Source: Polytrichum commune | Lineage: Eukaryota; Streptophyta; Polytrichopsida; Polytrichales; Polytrichaceae | Assembly (NCBI GenBank): GCA_950295325.1 | Contig: OX485806.1 | Coordinates: 46,433,169 to 46,497,168 of the forward strand | Reading direction: 5' to 3' | DNA: 64,000 bases | In this document: positions 19,909-30,734 of the stretch, piece after piece | Position numbering within the stretch: position 1 is the stretch's first letter | Layout: every line of letters starts with the position of its first letter | Program-made: the position numbers and the translations under genes | The notes under the pieces: model-generated | Told to the model about the DNA's origin: nothing | What the model saw: the letters and a program-made list of their open reading frames with translations, nothing else | Databases searched by the model: none

Positions 19909-21957
19909 CGGTGATTAATCCGACTTACCACACACAAAACTTGCTAATAAATGAAGCTACTACCACAAAACATACCAAGGGCCCCGAAAAAAATGGAGTT
20001 GGATATTCCCTTGGCAGTCAAGTAGTCAAGCCACTTGACCTTACGAGATATGTGAGTGGGTTTAGAGATGCGTACCTTAGCCGCGCTTCCTCCAACCCTA
20101 AATGGAAGGCTAGCGTTAGTAAATTTACCTCAATTCTCCTCGGTTGATTTGGGCTCGATGGAGGCCGAGCCGCTACTTCCTTCCTTGCTCCACTTCCCGA
20201 GCGTCGACCTTGCCTCCTTCTTTGTAACTAGTTTGGTAGTAAGCGTACCTTAGTTAACAATTAAAATATAAAGTATTTATTCTGCACTGTAATTTAATCC
20301 TAAGCATAATATTTATACTTAGTGCACCTAATTATCTTTCCAATGATCTAAAAATCACTTTAATCGGATAAGAATTGCAAAAGTTATGAGGGTTGGAAGT
20401 GTGAGGTCGATTCAACCGACCCTTCCAATCCACCTATCTACCTTCTAACTTCAAAAATTCATAGCACATTCCTTACTACTTGGATCTAGACTTTCCTTGT
20501 ACCATTGGAAAGCTATGAACAAGTTCTAACTAGGATAATTATGACATCAGCAGGTTAAGCTAATAGAAATTCAGCAGACTCCTTGTAACACAACAGTCAA
20601 TCAAGAAGGCTTAGACTATGTATCTGGCCTTCAACAATTCATATCTAATTCAAATCATGCTTAAATCAAACGTTCTATATGACCCTGGAGAGATATTAAA
20701 AATATGTATTTGATAAAAATATGTGATTAGAAAGGTAAGCCGAAGTGAACCCAGCAGATCCTCTGTAATGCAGTAGTCAACCAAAAGTTCTCAAACTATG
20801 TGTTCCAACTTCCACAATTCATATCTAATTCAAATCATGCTCAAATCAAATGTTCTAAGCCATTTTGGAAAGCTACACAAAAGTTCTACTTGGAAAAAAT
20901 ATAACTTCTTGGAATTAAAATTTCCATTGGGCTCGCAGGTCTGATCCAACAGCCGCTACCCACAAGACCACCCAGTTTTTTTACTCCATCTTTGAAAATC
21001 CATAACTAATTGTCATCTTAACCAAATCACAAATGGGAAACGGCTATGGATAGCTATAGGAAATCTCTCTAAGAGAAAAATGATAAGTATCTTTTTCTAG
21101 CTTCTGAACTAAGCCTTCAGGGCATTGGCAGATGAGGTCTACAATGCCTCCACTCAAAATTCTACCATCCAACCTACCTCTACAAAAGAAGGAATCATTT
21201 TGTTGGTGTGTTAATAAACACACAACCTAACTAGGAGAGAGAGTAGAGGAGGTTCTCAAGCCTTTCTTTTAGGCCATTGAGAATGCATGCTAAAGGATTT
21301 TTTCCTAACTACATTGAAGCAGGGCTTCCCCCAAAAACTAGAAAAAGATAGAGATCCTACAAGGTGGAAGGAGGGGTTTTTAAACCCTCTCACAAAATGG
21401 TTGGACCCCTCCTCCACCGGATCCATTTTTCAAACCCTTTCCCAAAATTTTGGCTCGGGGGTTTTTCCGGTTGAGGTTGCCACCCTCTCGCCGAGGTGGC
21501 TCCGACGGGAAACCTTAGAAATCTTTCTAATTTTTCCGCCATCGAGTTGGCAAGGGGGCAAGTGGGCAAGTGGGCAAGTAGCCCCCTTGCTCTCTTTCTT
21601 TTTTGTCTTCAAAATTTTTCAAGCTGATTTTGTCTTCTTACGCAAAACACCTCCAATAGTCTTGTGTGCCTCACACTAACTAATAAACTAACACTTGCTT
21701 AGCTAGCATCTACTAACATTTGCTTAATAGCTAGCATCTACTAATATTTGCTTAGCTAGTTGTTTTTACTAGCTAGCATATTTTTTTCTATTTTGCTATC
21801 TTCTAGCACTACTTAGTTTCATTTTGACCTTCTTTCTTCTAGGCTAAATGCTAAATGAACTAATTTTCCCTAAATTCCCTATCAATTATAACTTTTAATG
21901 CTAACATTCTAACTAAAAGTGATCCCGCGGAGTGGTGGACCACTCAAAGGGTTCACA
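19909..21957 (-). mobile_element. Element B 3' LTR, inner part (after the A insertion)
   Basis: This resumes the LTR exactly where 10488 left off and matches 52677-54287 at very high identity until 21523. It contains three diverged tandem units of about 180 bp (landmarks near 20455, 20635 and 20815, with 'cttcaacaattcatatctaa' and 'aaatcatgctcaaatcaaa'). Near 21703-21780 are short 'gctagcatctactaa' repeats, and it ends at AAGGGTTCACA (21957). No open frame here looks like a protein. Confidence 0.85.
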
Positions 21958-22491
21958 TATGTCGGCCATTAGGGGAGTTGCTTGTTCGAGCGCTACGAAC
22001 ACCAGCTCTTGCTCGCACGCCAATCCTAGGTACACGGTCACCTGCATGCACACAACTACTTACATATATATATATTTGTTTTGTTTTTGTTATTTTTTAT
22101 TATTATTTGCACTTTTATCCGTTCAAAGATGTGAAGAGGAGAGAAAAAAGAAATAGTACTATACTAAAGCCAAAAAACACTTCAAAGCCACCACACTCCC
22201 CCACCGGACTGGGTTTGTGTCTATCTAGGACACCCCCTCCGCCTTGCGGGAGCAACTTGGAGCTATAGAAGAAAAAACTTTCAACCCTCTTCCTTCCTCT
22301 TTGGAGAGAGTTCGGACTACAAGAGCAATTCCCAGGCGCTGAAGAAAGAAGGTCCCCCTACTGGTTTCCTTCAAACAATGACCACGGAAGGCCGACCTCT
22401 AACCTAGCACCTATTGCAGGAATTGGAAACCCTCCGCCTTTGCCTTGGGTCTAAAGGTATCACATCACATTTAATCCGCTAGTTGCACCTG

Positions 22492-23418
22492 TCACACATT
22501 ATACAACTTACACCAACCCCCGTTAGTTCGCGTAGGGAAATATGTGCCATCACGTGTAGCCAATTGAACCGAATTATTGTCATACACGTTCGTGACCCAA
22601 AAGGGGCCCAACCACAAGGCGTCAAACTTACCTGGGAACTCCAGTTTCCTCGCATCTTGGAGCATCACCAACGTCCCGGGTTGCAAAGTTCTTACCTTGT
22701 GTGGTTTGTCGAAGATGGCCTTGCACCTTCGTTGCATCGCCTCCAGATGTTGCACACTAGCTCGTCGTCGCTCGCTAAGACTCTCTAACATTAGCAACCT
22801 ATCTGATAGTGATTCGGCTACCGTAAGTCTTGAATCAACTGCAATTCGCAAAGAGGGGATCTCCAACTCAATCGGGAACACTGCTTCAATCCCGTATACA
22901 AGGGCAAACGGTGTTTGGTTGGTTGGGCCTTTATACCAATCGTTTGGCACCGAAGGATATGACGCGAAATCATGGCCTACCTGAATTCCGGTAGAGGTGT
23001 TCTTGAAATGCAAGGATGGAAGAATATCTTCTTCGAGCACGAGGTCCTTTAGGCCTATAGGTTGCATGCCATCAATCTCAAAGGAATAAATTGACTCAAG
23101 CGGTAGGTCATAGGCTATGAGCGCGAATCCGGTGTGTCCACGTGACGTGTCCTCGGTGGCGGTGATCGCATATACTTGGGTGTGGTTGGGAATTTCTTCC
23201 GAGTTGAGTTCCATCCATGCTGTGAACTCACCTGTGTCCTCCCAGCCATAGAGGCCATGACCCATGTCCTTTACTGGGCCTAGATGGGTCTTAGTGACCA
23301 ATGTTTGGTTGGCTAAGTCTACCGAAACTATGTTGGGTTCTGGCTTCGACTTCGGTAGGTTGGATTCCGTGAATTCTGTCGAAGGCTTACGGAGTGCAAT
23401 TCTTGTCTTAGCTAGCAT
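22492..23418 (-). pseudogene. Element B pol remnant: integrase C-terminal end, chimeric
   Basis: The open frame spans 308 codons on the minus strand. Its last 150 residues are typical gypsy integrase C-terminus: NQTPFALVYGIEAVFPIELE, LSERRRASVQHLEAMQRR, LQPGTLVMLQDARKLEFPGK and LGPFWVTNVYDNNSVQLA. The first half (about residues 1-145) does not resemble the integrase core that should precede it, so an internal deletion seems to have joined two distant parts; the 5' end overlaps the truncated LTR at 23410. No RT, RNase H or catalytic triad remains. The element cannot be autonomous. Confidence 0.75.
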
Positions 23419-23719
23419 CTACTAACATTTGCTTAATAGCTAGCACCTACTTATATTTGCTTAGCTAGCATCTACTAACATTTGCTTAATAGCTAGCATC
23501 TACTAATATTTGCTTAGCTAGTTGTTTTTACTAGCTAGCATATTTTTTTCTACTTTGCTATCTTCTAGCACTACTTAGTTTCATTTTGACCTTCCTTCTT
23601 CTAGGCTAAATGCTAAATGAACTAATTTTCCCTAAATTCCCTATCAATTATAACTTTTAATGCTAACATTCTAACTAAAAGTGATCCCGCGAAGTGGTGG
23701 ACCACTCAAAGGGTTCACA
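23410..23719 (-). mobile_element. Element B 5' LTR, truncated
   Basis: This repeats 21690-21957 closely, including the 'gctagcatctactaacattt' cluster and the end GTGGACCACTCAAAGGGTTCACA split over 23697-23719. Only the first 310 bp (in element orientation) survives; the rest of the LTR and most of the internal region were deleted together. The outer end is followed by the TACTA duplication. Confidence 0.85.
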
Positions 23720-24559
23720 TACTACCCCTCCCAGTTACTGTGGGACCTCATCAGAAGGTCGGATGGCATAAGTTTGAGTACCGCTTGCACCCCTTATCCA
23801 TTCCTAACAGCGGCTATCCCATATAGAAGTTATACATGCAAACGGAACAACGAGGCTTCACCTCCCACTACACCACAGAAGTGGTCAACCCAATCCTGTA
23901 ACCGGAACCGATCCAGGCCTTTCCCTCTCGTGCTATCTTGACTTCCTAACCCTCCTATTCTCCCTGATCCTTGGACACACTCCGGACTGCTCATGCATAA
24001 ACACATCAGGGCTATAGAGAATCTGAGGTTTATTGAATTAAAAAGCACAAAACAACACAAAAGGGGAAAAATACCCCTTTCCAAACTTCCAAGCCTCCTA
24101 AATAGTGGTCTTTGACCCCAAACTGAAGGGGCGGCGCCGTTGGCCGCTCTACCCTACCCTAACTGAGAGTGCCCTGGAATCGACGCCTTGCGGAAATTCC
24201 GGATCTCAAATCCTACTTTTACGCTGACACAAAATTTGAACTACCACGTCCCTGCACGACCTCCTATTCTGGACTACCCAATTGTTCAACTACCTATCTT
24301 AGGTGGTTCGGTGCTTCTTTGGTGTTGTCCCTGTCTTGGACTGGATGGCTGTCCCTACTGACCCACTGATTCCGGACGCCCCTCCACATGGGGTCAAGAG
24401 CCTCCTCTCCTGAAGTCGGGTGAAGATCTTGCGCATGCTGGGAGAGGGGGTGATTTCTTCTTCGGACTCCTCTGCTACTAAAGGACCTGTCTGTTCCCAC
24501 AATCTGTCGTCCGAGCCGGAACGCTCTGGGGTCGGAACCTTCTTCTTCTTCTTGGAGCT

Positions 24560-24898
24560 CTACCGCGGTGAATGCTCGCTCTCCGCTGTCCGTTCCCTGA
24601 TCCGGCCACTCGGGGTTGGAATAATCCTACGTTTCCTAACTGCCAGAGGGAGTGGTTGTCCCCAAGGCTCCACGATCATGCAGTCGGGTGTGGGTGGGTG
24701 CGAAACCTGTACCGTAGGGGCCTTACCGCGATCCGATGTCTTTGCTCGTTCTGGAGTCCGAGCCCTATATGGAGTCTTAGCCCTTTTCGGCGTCTTGGCC
24801 CTCTCTGTCATTGGGAATTGGACCCGCCCTGACCTCGCCGAACGCTCTGTGCTCTTCCTTCGAATCAAGCCCTTTCCGGCTCTGGAGTCTTCTCGCAA
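24560..24898 (-). CDS. Element E third frame, basic repeat protein fragment
   Basis: This 112-codon frame overlaps the preceding one by 34 bases in another phase, so it may be its frameshifted tail. It holds an imperfect repeat of the type RAKTPKRAKTPYRARTPERA followed by RKRRIIPTPSGRIRE. The composition is rich in Arg, Lys, Pro and Thr, which suits nucleic-acid binding. No family is recognised. Start codon and independence are doubtful. Confidence 0.35.
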   Translation of the reverse strand: MREDSRAGKGLIRRKSTERSARSGRVQFPMTERAKTPKRAKTPYRARTPERAKTSDRGKAPTVQVSHPPTPDCMIVEPWGQPLPLAVRKRRIIPTPSGRIRERTAESEHSPR

Positions 24899-25539
24899 TC
24901 CGGAACTCTGCCGGATTCCTGCTGCCTTGATGTCCCTGCGGCTTGGCTGGGCCCGGCAGTGGCCTGGGCAGTTGGGATGAGCTCCACCTTGCCTATTACT
25001 TTGTAAATCCCGGCCGTGGGCGATCCAAGCAAGCCTGAATCCGTCATCCGCCTTGGGGGTCTGCGCGGGGGCAGGAGCTTCTGAATTTCCTTCAATAGGT
25101 CTTTCATTGACTTGGAGTACTTAACCAAGATCTGCAGGGTCTGCCAGGTTGAGGAGGGATCCGCCGTTTCCATGAGCTTGTCATACAGATGAGCTTTGTT
25201 GACGATCTCTCCCGGATGTCCGACCAGTTCTCGGACTCGGTTCAATACCACTGTCTGCTCCGCCTGATAGCGACGGACCTCCTCACTCTTATGCGGAAGC
25301 TCCAGGGTCATTGCTGCTACTTGCGCGGCCAATTGTGCCTTCTCGGTCTTTAGTGCGTCCACTTTTGACCGGTCCGTCTTCATGGCCAATTCTCGGAGAA
25401 TGTTTCCGGGTCCGCAGTTGTCCAGTGCCATGCTTACTCCCCGGGTGATACGCTCCAGCCGGAAGTAATGATTCTGGAGGTGGGTCAGATCCTCCCGGAC
25501 TCGCTTGAAAGGGGTTTCCGGATACTCGAAGGAGGACAT
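24865..25539 (-). CDS. Element E ORF2, coiled-coil protein
   Basis: The frame has 224 codons and begins 12 bases after the ORF1 stop. Residues about 50-110 have heptad-like charged and hydrophobic spacing (LKTEKAQLAAQVAAMTLELP, HKSEEVRRYQAEQTVVLNRV), suggesting a coiled coil. A basic patch PPRRPPRRMTDSG comes near residue 155 and a Gln/Ser/Pro-rich end closes it. I do not recognise the family. Order and spacing next to ORF1 suggest one transcript and possibly one original protein split by a frameshift. A Gag-like structural role is a guess. Confidence 0.5.
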   Translation of the reverse strand: MSSFEYPETPFKRVREDLTHLQNHYFRLERITRGVSMALDNCGPGNILRELAMKTDRSKVDALKTEKAQLAAQVAAMTLELPHKSEEVRRYQAEQTVVLNRVRELVGHPGEIVNKAHLYDKLMETADPSSTWQTLQILVKYSKSMKDLLKEIQKLLPPRRPPRRMTDSGLLGSPTAGIYKVIGKVELIPTAQATAGPSQAAGTSRQQESGRVPDCEKTPEPERA

Positions 25540-25551
25540 GTTAATGTCCCT

Positions 25552-26379
25552 CTAGTGCGGCTCCCTGCTTGGGCCGGCTTCGTTTCGGGGCTGAGGAGTG
25601 GCCGCTCTTCTTGAGTTAGGGGTGGGTGCGGTAGGAGGCGGCTCAGGGACGGCGGGGTCACCGAGTGACTCTTCCGTTCCGGCCTCTGTCAACTCAACCT
25701 CCGGCCCGAGTTTGTAGACGACCTCGTCCTCCGCAATTGTTAAGGCATCCTCATCCTCTTCCTTAACACACTCATTCCACTGATAGACATGAAGAAGGTA
25801 GGGGGAGAGGGGAGAGGGTTTCTTTCCGATGTGGGGGATCGACATCTCCACCAATTCCTGGATGAGTCGCCCCCAGTTGACCGGCCGCGTTCCGGACAGG
25901 GCTCCGAAGATGGTATTGGCCATTGTAATGCTTAACCTCTTGGGTTTCTCCGGGTAGAGAATGGGGAGGAGAAATTCTATCACCCTACGCTCCCTAGGGT
26001 TCATGCAATCACCCGGATGGAACCCATCCTTCGGATCGTGCTCGGTTCGGAATTTCCCAACGAAATAGGTGTCCTTCCGGTTCGCCCACCCTTCGCCTCT
26101 CTTTGGAGCGAACCCATAAACATCTGCCCATATCTCCGCGGTGCATTGTTTCGGAACCTGCCGCATTGTCCTCTCCCATTGATTCTCTCTTTCGGAGAGA
26201 AACTCCCTCAATGTCGCTTCACTCCATAAATTCCAGGGTTTCGCAAGGAGGCCCTCGCATCCCATCCGAGTGAGGTCCTCTATCAATTCCATCAACTCCG
26301 ACTCCCGATTCGGAATGGCGGGCGCTACATTCTTAAGGGGAATCAGAACAAAATCATCATCCTCCCGCACTTCCGGCAT
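25552..26379 (-). CDS. Element E ORF1, putative plant transposon-domain protein
   Basis: The frame has 275 codons on the minus strand and starts about 413 bp inside the E terminus. Residues about 125-205 (RERRVIEFLLPILYPEKP, ANTIFGALSGTRPVNWGRLI, HIGKKPSPLSPYLLHVYQ) resemble the 'putative plant transposon protein' domain found in many unclassified plant retroelement ORFs. The C-terminal third is acidic then Pro-rich. There is no reverse transcriptase, protease or zinc knuckle. Its function is unknown; a capsid-like or trans-acting role in a non-autonomous element is inferred. The frame is intact, in contrast to the other coding regions here, so E may be young. Confidence 0.6.
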   Translation of the reverse strand: MPEVREDDDFVLIPLKNVAPAIPNRESELMELIEDLTRMGCEGLLAKPWNLWSEATLREFLSERENQWERTMRQVPKQCTAEIWADVYGFAPKRGEGWANRKDTYFVGKFRTEHDPKDGFHPGDCMNPRERRVIEFLLPILYPEKPKRLSITMANTIFGALSGTRPVNWGRLIQELVEMSIPHIGKKPSPLSPYLLHVYQWNECVKEEDEDALTIAEDEVVYKLGPEVELTEAGTEESLGDPAVPEPPPTAPTPNSRRAATPQPRNEAGPSREPH

Positions 26380-26792
26380 TGTGCACTAACCCCAGTCCGT
26401 CCTAAAACAGAATCTCTTGGCACTGTCGCACTACGCAAATGGCTCAAAGGGAGGGCTAATTTCCTTAAGTGTCCTCGTCCCCCTTGAGTTCGGCCTTGTA
26501 ACCGCCTAGGGTAACCGTTTATGGTAACCGCCCTATTCCTGTACAACTGCCATTATCCCGGTTGCTTCGGGGCTGGCAGTTATCTAACGGTATTTTTGGG
26601 TTGGTCCGGGGTCGGTTAAAGGGACCGTTTTAGCCATTTTATTGCGTTTGGTTGGACGCACCAAGAGTTATTTCCTAAAACAGCTAAGCTACACTAAAGT
26701 CCCTTAACTCAATCAAAACACCTAACCTATTTCTCCACTAAAGACCGGTTTGGCCGGTAATCCAGACTTTCGTGCATTTTCAGGCTCCCACA

Positions 26793-27240
26793 AGTTGAAT
26801 TAGTCTTTTGTACCAAAAAAACTTATTATAATAATTCCATTCCACCTTAGATGGGAACTTTTCCCATAACCAATCAAAATCAACATTATGTCACATACGT
26901 CCACGTTTTTAGTACTTTTAATGCCCCATTATCTACTAAACCAATTGTTATGAAATCTACATTTCAAGACCCTGTGATAGCCAAACATGAGGATGCAATC
27001 TTGAACCTCACAAAACAAATATCAGAACTATGAGTTAAGGTCATGAAAGGAGCCCCAAAACGACTCCAACCCACTGATGATTGTACTAACATTTGGTGCA
27101 CAAATTGTAAAGGTCACGGAAACATAGCTAACAAATTTCCTACACCCCAAAGCATTAGAATTAAATGCACATATTTTGGGGGTAATCATTCTATGGATGA
27201 ATGTTTGAATTTGAGACTCTAACGTCATGTTAATCAAATT
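26793..27240 (+). pseudogene. Element F gag remnant (3' part, zinc knuckle)
   Basis: This continues the gag cut at 7026. The linker MGTFPITNQNQHYVTYV and KHEDAILNLTKQISEL lead to CTNCKGHGNIANKF and CTYFGGNHSMDEC, two decayed CCHC knuckles in which several ligands are lost. Stops interrupt the frame (for example right after QISEL at 27033). The AGTTG at 26793-26797 is the duplicated target of element E. Confidence 0.75.
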
Positions 27241-27429
27241 GAGGATGACAAGAACTGTCTATGGCAAGAGGAAAGATCAAGACGGGGACCAAATTCTAAT
27301 TACAACCCTAGAAATTTTTTCAATAAATGTCTCGTACCTATTAGTTTTCCTAACCGACCTTGTTGGGGTAGGATTAGTGGACCCCCAACTAGAACGGGCC
27401 ACCTTACATTCCTAATAAAAGAAATTACA

Positions 27430-28615
27430 ACTCAAATTCCCATGATAAGAAGAAGATACATGTTTGTTTTAAGTGCCAAGAATTACGAAATTATGCCAAC
27501 AAGTGTCATAATTTAAGGATATTGCAAGATTATGTACCCTTATGTGGAAATTATAGAATACCTTGTCATGATAGCCCAATTACTGGTCATTTTGTGAATG
27601 ATGTCATTGCATGCAAAATGTGGCAATCCGGTTATTGGTGGCCTACTTTATTTGCAAATTGTACTACTTATACTAGGCAGTGTGACATGTGTCAATGAAT
27701 AGGTCGGCCCACCCACTCATCGGCAACGCTTTTTACCTCAATTTTACTCTTGGCCCTTTTGAAAAATGGGGTATCAATTTTGTGGGTCATATTAACCCCC
27801 CTAATCATCATGGACAACACCGTTATATTTTAGAAGCTACTAAATATGTCACCAAGTGGGCCCAAGCTGAGGTCATTAAAACTAATGATAAAGTAGTTGT
27901 TGCTAAATTCTTTAGTGAAAATATTATGGCTCATTTTGGTTGCCTTAAAGAGCTAGTGAATGATAGAACCACATACTTTGTCAACGATGTTATTGAGGAG
28001 TTAACCATTAAATTTAAAATCAAGCATAGATTGGCCATCCTTTATCACGCACAAACTAATGGCCAAATTGAGAAAAAAAATGGTATATTTTGTAAAATCA
28101 TCACCAAAACAATACAAGGCTCTATGATTGATTGGGATTCCAAATTAATTGATGCATTATCAACGATCGCATTGTGTATAAAGTTACAATTAATTTAAAA
28201 CCCTTTCAATTAATGTATGGTCAATAGGCAATCCTATCCACTAAATTTAAATAATCTTTATTAAGGATTGCAATTGATGAATGTTTGGAAAACGTGGAAA
28301 CTTTAGAGGTGAGATTTAATCTCCTCGAGAAATTAGATGAAACCCAAAGTCAGGAGTATTTAAACACCATTGCCATTCAAAAATGGTGCAAATCCTATTA
28401 TTAGAGTAAAATGAAGGATAAGAGGATAAGACCTACAAACCTCATGCTCCTTTATGATAGAAAATTTCCAAAGAAATTTAGATTACACTAGCTAGGTCCA
28501 TATAAAGTGCGTGTAAATCACGCAAACGAATCCTTTGATCTTGAAAATTTGGGAGGCAATGTTTTCCCTACCCGCCTTAATGGAAATCACATCGTAGGTA
28601 ACTGAGTCAAGTTAC
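27430..28615 (+). pseudogene. Element F integrase remnant (PR-RT-RH deleted)
   Basis: Decayed gypsy integrase. The zinc-binding part reads GHFVNDVIACKMWQSGYWWP with CDMCQ at 27550-27700. The core (27740-28150) has FEKWGINFVGHINPPNHHGQ, LVNDRTTYFVNDVIEEL and HAQTNGQIEKKNG, the positions of the D, D and E residues. The C-terminal region (LGPYKVRVNHANESFDLENL) ends near 28615 at VKLPKLK. Between the zinc knuckle of Gag and this point there is no protease, RT or RNase H, so about 2.5 kb has been deleted. Several stops and frameshifts are present. Confidence 0.8.
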
Positions 28616-28622
28616 CAAAATT

Positions 28623-28641
28623 AAAAGGGGGGGGGGGAAGG
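28623..28641 (+). promoter_or_regulatory. Polypurine tract and 3' LTR start of element F
   Basis: An uninterrupted purine run (A4 G11 AAGG) immediately follows the end of the integrase frame and is followed at 28642 by TGAAATAAGG, the expected TG of a 3' LTR. The far end of that LTR was not found. Confidence 0.6.
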
Positions 28642-30734
28642 TGAAATAAGGTATAATATTTAGTTGATTATTTGTTAACATTTTATATGTTGAAATACAA
28701 TACTATATATATATATATATAATATGTTTTGAAGTTAACGTGACATTCTTAAGATCAAACTATGGAATAATAATGACCTATGTACTTTAGGCAATTGTTT
28801 GGGGGCAAATGGCCATTAAGTTCATTTGGCCATGGACTCTTAGCGTATGTGAATTGACTAGGTTAAGAATTTTTTCCATTATGGTGAAACCCGTAGAATG
28901 GTTAGGCTATGGTCTGTTAGATAATCACCTCACTATGGCCATAGCCAACCGTTTTGGTGAATTTTGTGAGTATGCTCAGGTGGATAAGGAGGCCATGATC
29001 TTGAAATGAATAAGACCTGCATTGTTAACACAACACCATAGCCAAATGCTAGTGAGAGCCTTGAGCGGAGTGTTCATGAAGGGAAAAAAGTCAATAGTCT
29101 TTAGAAAATTTGTAGATCAGTACTTACATTGTAAAGAATGCAAGTTGTGATTTGGAAGAAGTATGAGTAGCAAGGTGGAAGTTGGAAGGAATGATGATGT
29201 AGGAAAATGCTACTACCAAATATTCATATGTGAGTTGTGTGAGAAAAAAAACCCTCCTTCAAGGTATGGAAGTTAATTTTTTACTTTCAATATAAAGAAG
29301 GTGCATTGGTTGCCAATATGGATATAAGTTAGTATTGCTATGAAGTTTAAGCATCCAAATCATAATTGAGACCTAATAAGAGTACCTTGCCAAAATGGTT
29401 TCAATGGTGAAGAGGCTATTGTTAATTCCATGATAGTTATGCTAAGAGAGAAAAAATAATATAAGACAAAATAAAGTTGCCAATTGAGAACGAATGTATA
29501 TTTAGAAAAGGCATAGTTCAAAAGGAGAGTGATATTAAGTTGGAAGTTGAGAAAAAAAATACATGAGGGGCGCCTATCTACAATAAAAATTGTTATGTCA
29601 AACTAAGTGTATTTTGTTTTTGTAGGTAGGCCTCAACGGTTGTATATACTCCCTCCTCTAGTTCATTGTTATTTCTCTACCTATAATTTAAAATAATTAT
29701 CAAAGGGATAATGAGCACAAGAAAAAAGAGCAAAGCATGGCCAAGTACAATTATCGGGATAAGATTTCTAACAAGATTACTTGTAGTTATCAACTTCAGT
29801 ATTTGCCAAGAGATAGTGAAGAGCTTTGATGCTAAATTAAAATTGGTTTATTTCCAAGTGTTTTCAAGAATTATAATTGGTAAAATTTGATATTGACCTT
29901 GAAGGAACCGCGACACTTAGTGGTTTATGACAATAGTGGCAGATTTCGGGCCATCTCCTCTAATTCAACTCTGAGATTGGAGAGATGCTATATTGAAAAG
30001 ACGTTTTGTGGGAGGTGTAAGCTTTGCAGGTATGTTTGGAATTTAGGAGCAATACTTAATAAGTACCGTGTTGCAGTTTTTACAAGGTAGGGGCAGAGTG
30101 TGAGCCAACTCTGCAATCCAATACCCATCTACTGCTTTGAACTCGGAGATTGGCACAACCCATTATGATTTTGTGCGTTGTCTAGCAAGTTATGCATGCC
30201 GTTTGAAAGCTATAAATAATGAATTTTGCGTTGCTGGAAAACCAAGTGTTTTGCCTAGGTCCAAAAGCTTATTTGGATCATGCAACCGGTGCAAATCTAT
30301 TAACTTTGAGGGGTTTAGGCCTGAGGCGCCTGGACCACTTTCCATGAAAACTTGCAAAATCTACGGTCTGGAGGTTAACACTTTCATATGGAAGTTGTGG
30401 GAAAAGAACTTGGAGGTGATGTTGCTTGAGCACTGAATTTTCATTGGGGTTTTGCAGTTTGATAACAAGTCGGGACAAGTAGTGTCCATTTTGAGTGAAC
30501 ATTTTGAGGGGGAAAAGGAGAGATGGCATGTTGTGTTCAAGAGGGGTTTGTGTAAGGGTAATTTTGATTCAACCTCAGACTATAGAAGTGAGAATCTTGT
30601 GATGTTGTTGGCAGATGATAGTAGTGCAGATTTGAAGGAAATGACCATGAATGCGGCAAGAAATGAAAACAGAGGACATTAATTGAAGATGTTAGATTTA
30701 GTGTTCAATTGATGTTGTAATGTGATTCAAGTAT
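28642..30734. other. Probable F 3' LTR, then AT-rich DNA without recognised gene
   Basis: The first few hundred bases are probably the F LTR. It contains an AT dinucleotide run at 28706-28721. Short open frames at 29887-30090, 30137-30436 and 30452-30682 are on the plus strand but match nothing I know; their composition is not clearly coding. The last base precedes solo LTR B. Confidence 0.4.

Larger units (their letters stand above)
9551..23719 (-). mobile_element. Element B: long-LTR Ty3/gypsy retrotransposon, internally deleted, nested in E
   Basis: On the plus strand it begins TGTGGTACTTTTGGGCC (9551), ends AAGGGTTCACA (23719) and is flanked by the perfect 5-bp repeat TACTA (9546-9550 and 23720-23724). 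It reads on the minus strand. It consists of a truncated 5' LTR (23410-23719), a small internal remnant with the integrase C-terminal end (22492-23418) and a 3' LTR of about 3 kb (9551-10488 plus 19909-21957) that is split by element A. Most of gag and pol are deleted. Other B LTRs lie at 30735-33407, 51149-51743 and 51744-54287. Confidence 0.88.
7027..26792 (-). mobile_element. Element E: TG...CA retroelement, host of nested B, D and A
   Basis: E begins TGTCGGAACA at 7027, ends GGCTCCCACA at 26792 and is flanked by the perfect 5-bp direct repeat AGTTG (7022-7026 and 26793-26797). Removing the nested D LTR (7183-8920) and element B (9551-23719) with their duplications leaves about 3.85 kb. 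Its only coding sequence is on the minus strand (24560-26379): two or three adjacent frames without reverse transcriptase or integrase. That makes it a probable non-autonomous LTR-type element. I could not see paired LTRs. The weak terminal similarity (TGTCGGAAC against TGTGGGAGC) leaves open a terminal-inverted-repeat transposon. Confidence 0.75.

Noticed and set aside
21287-21679. A 130-codon plus-strand frame, and a related 222-codon frame at 54056-54724
   Set aside because: The shared part lies inside LTR B, antisense to the element, and differs at its ends because different sequences are joined on. In the second case only the portion after 54288 is real coding sequence, from element C.
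28706-28721. AT dinucleotide run as a regulatory site
   Set aside because: Ordinary microsatellite in AT-rich DNA.
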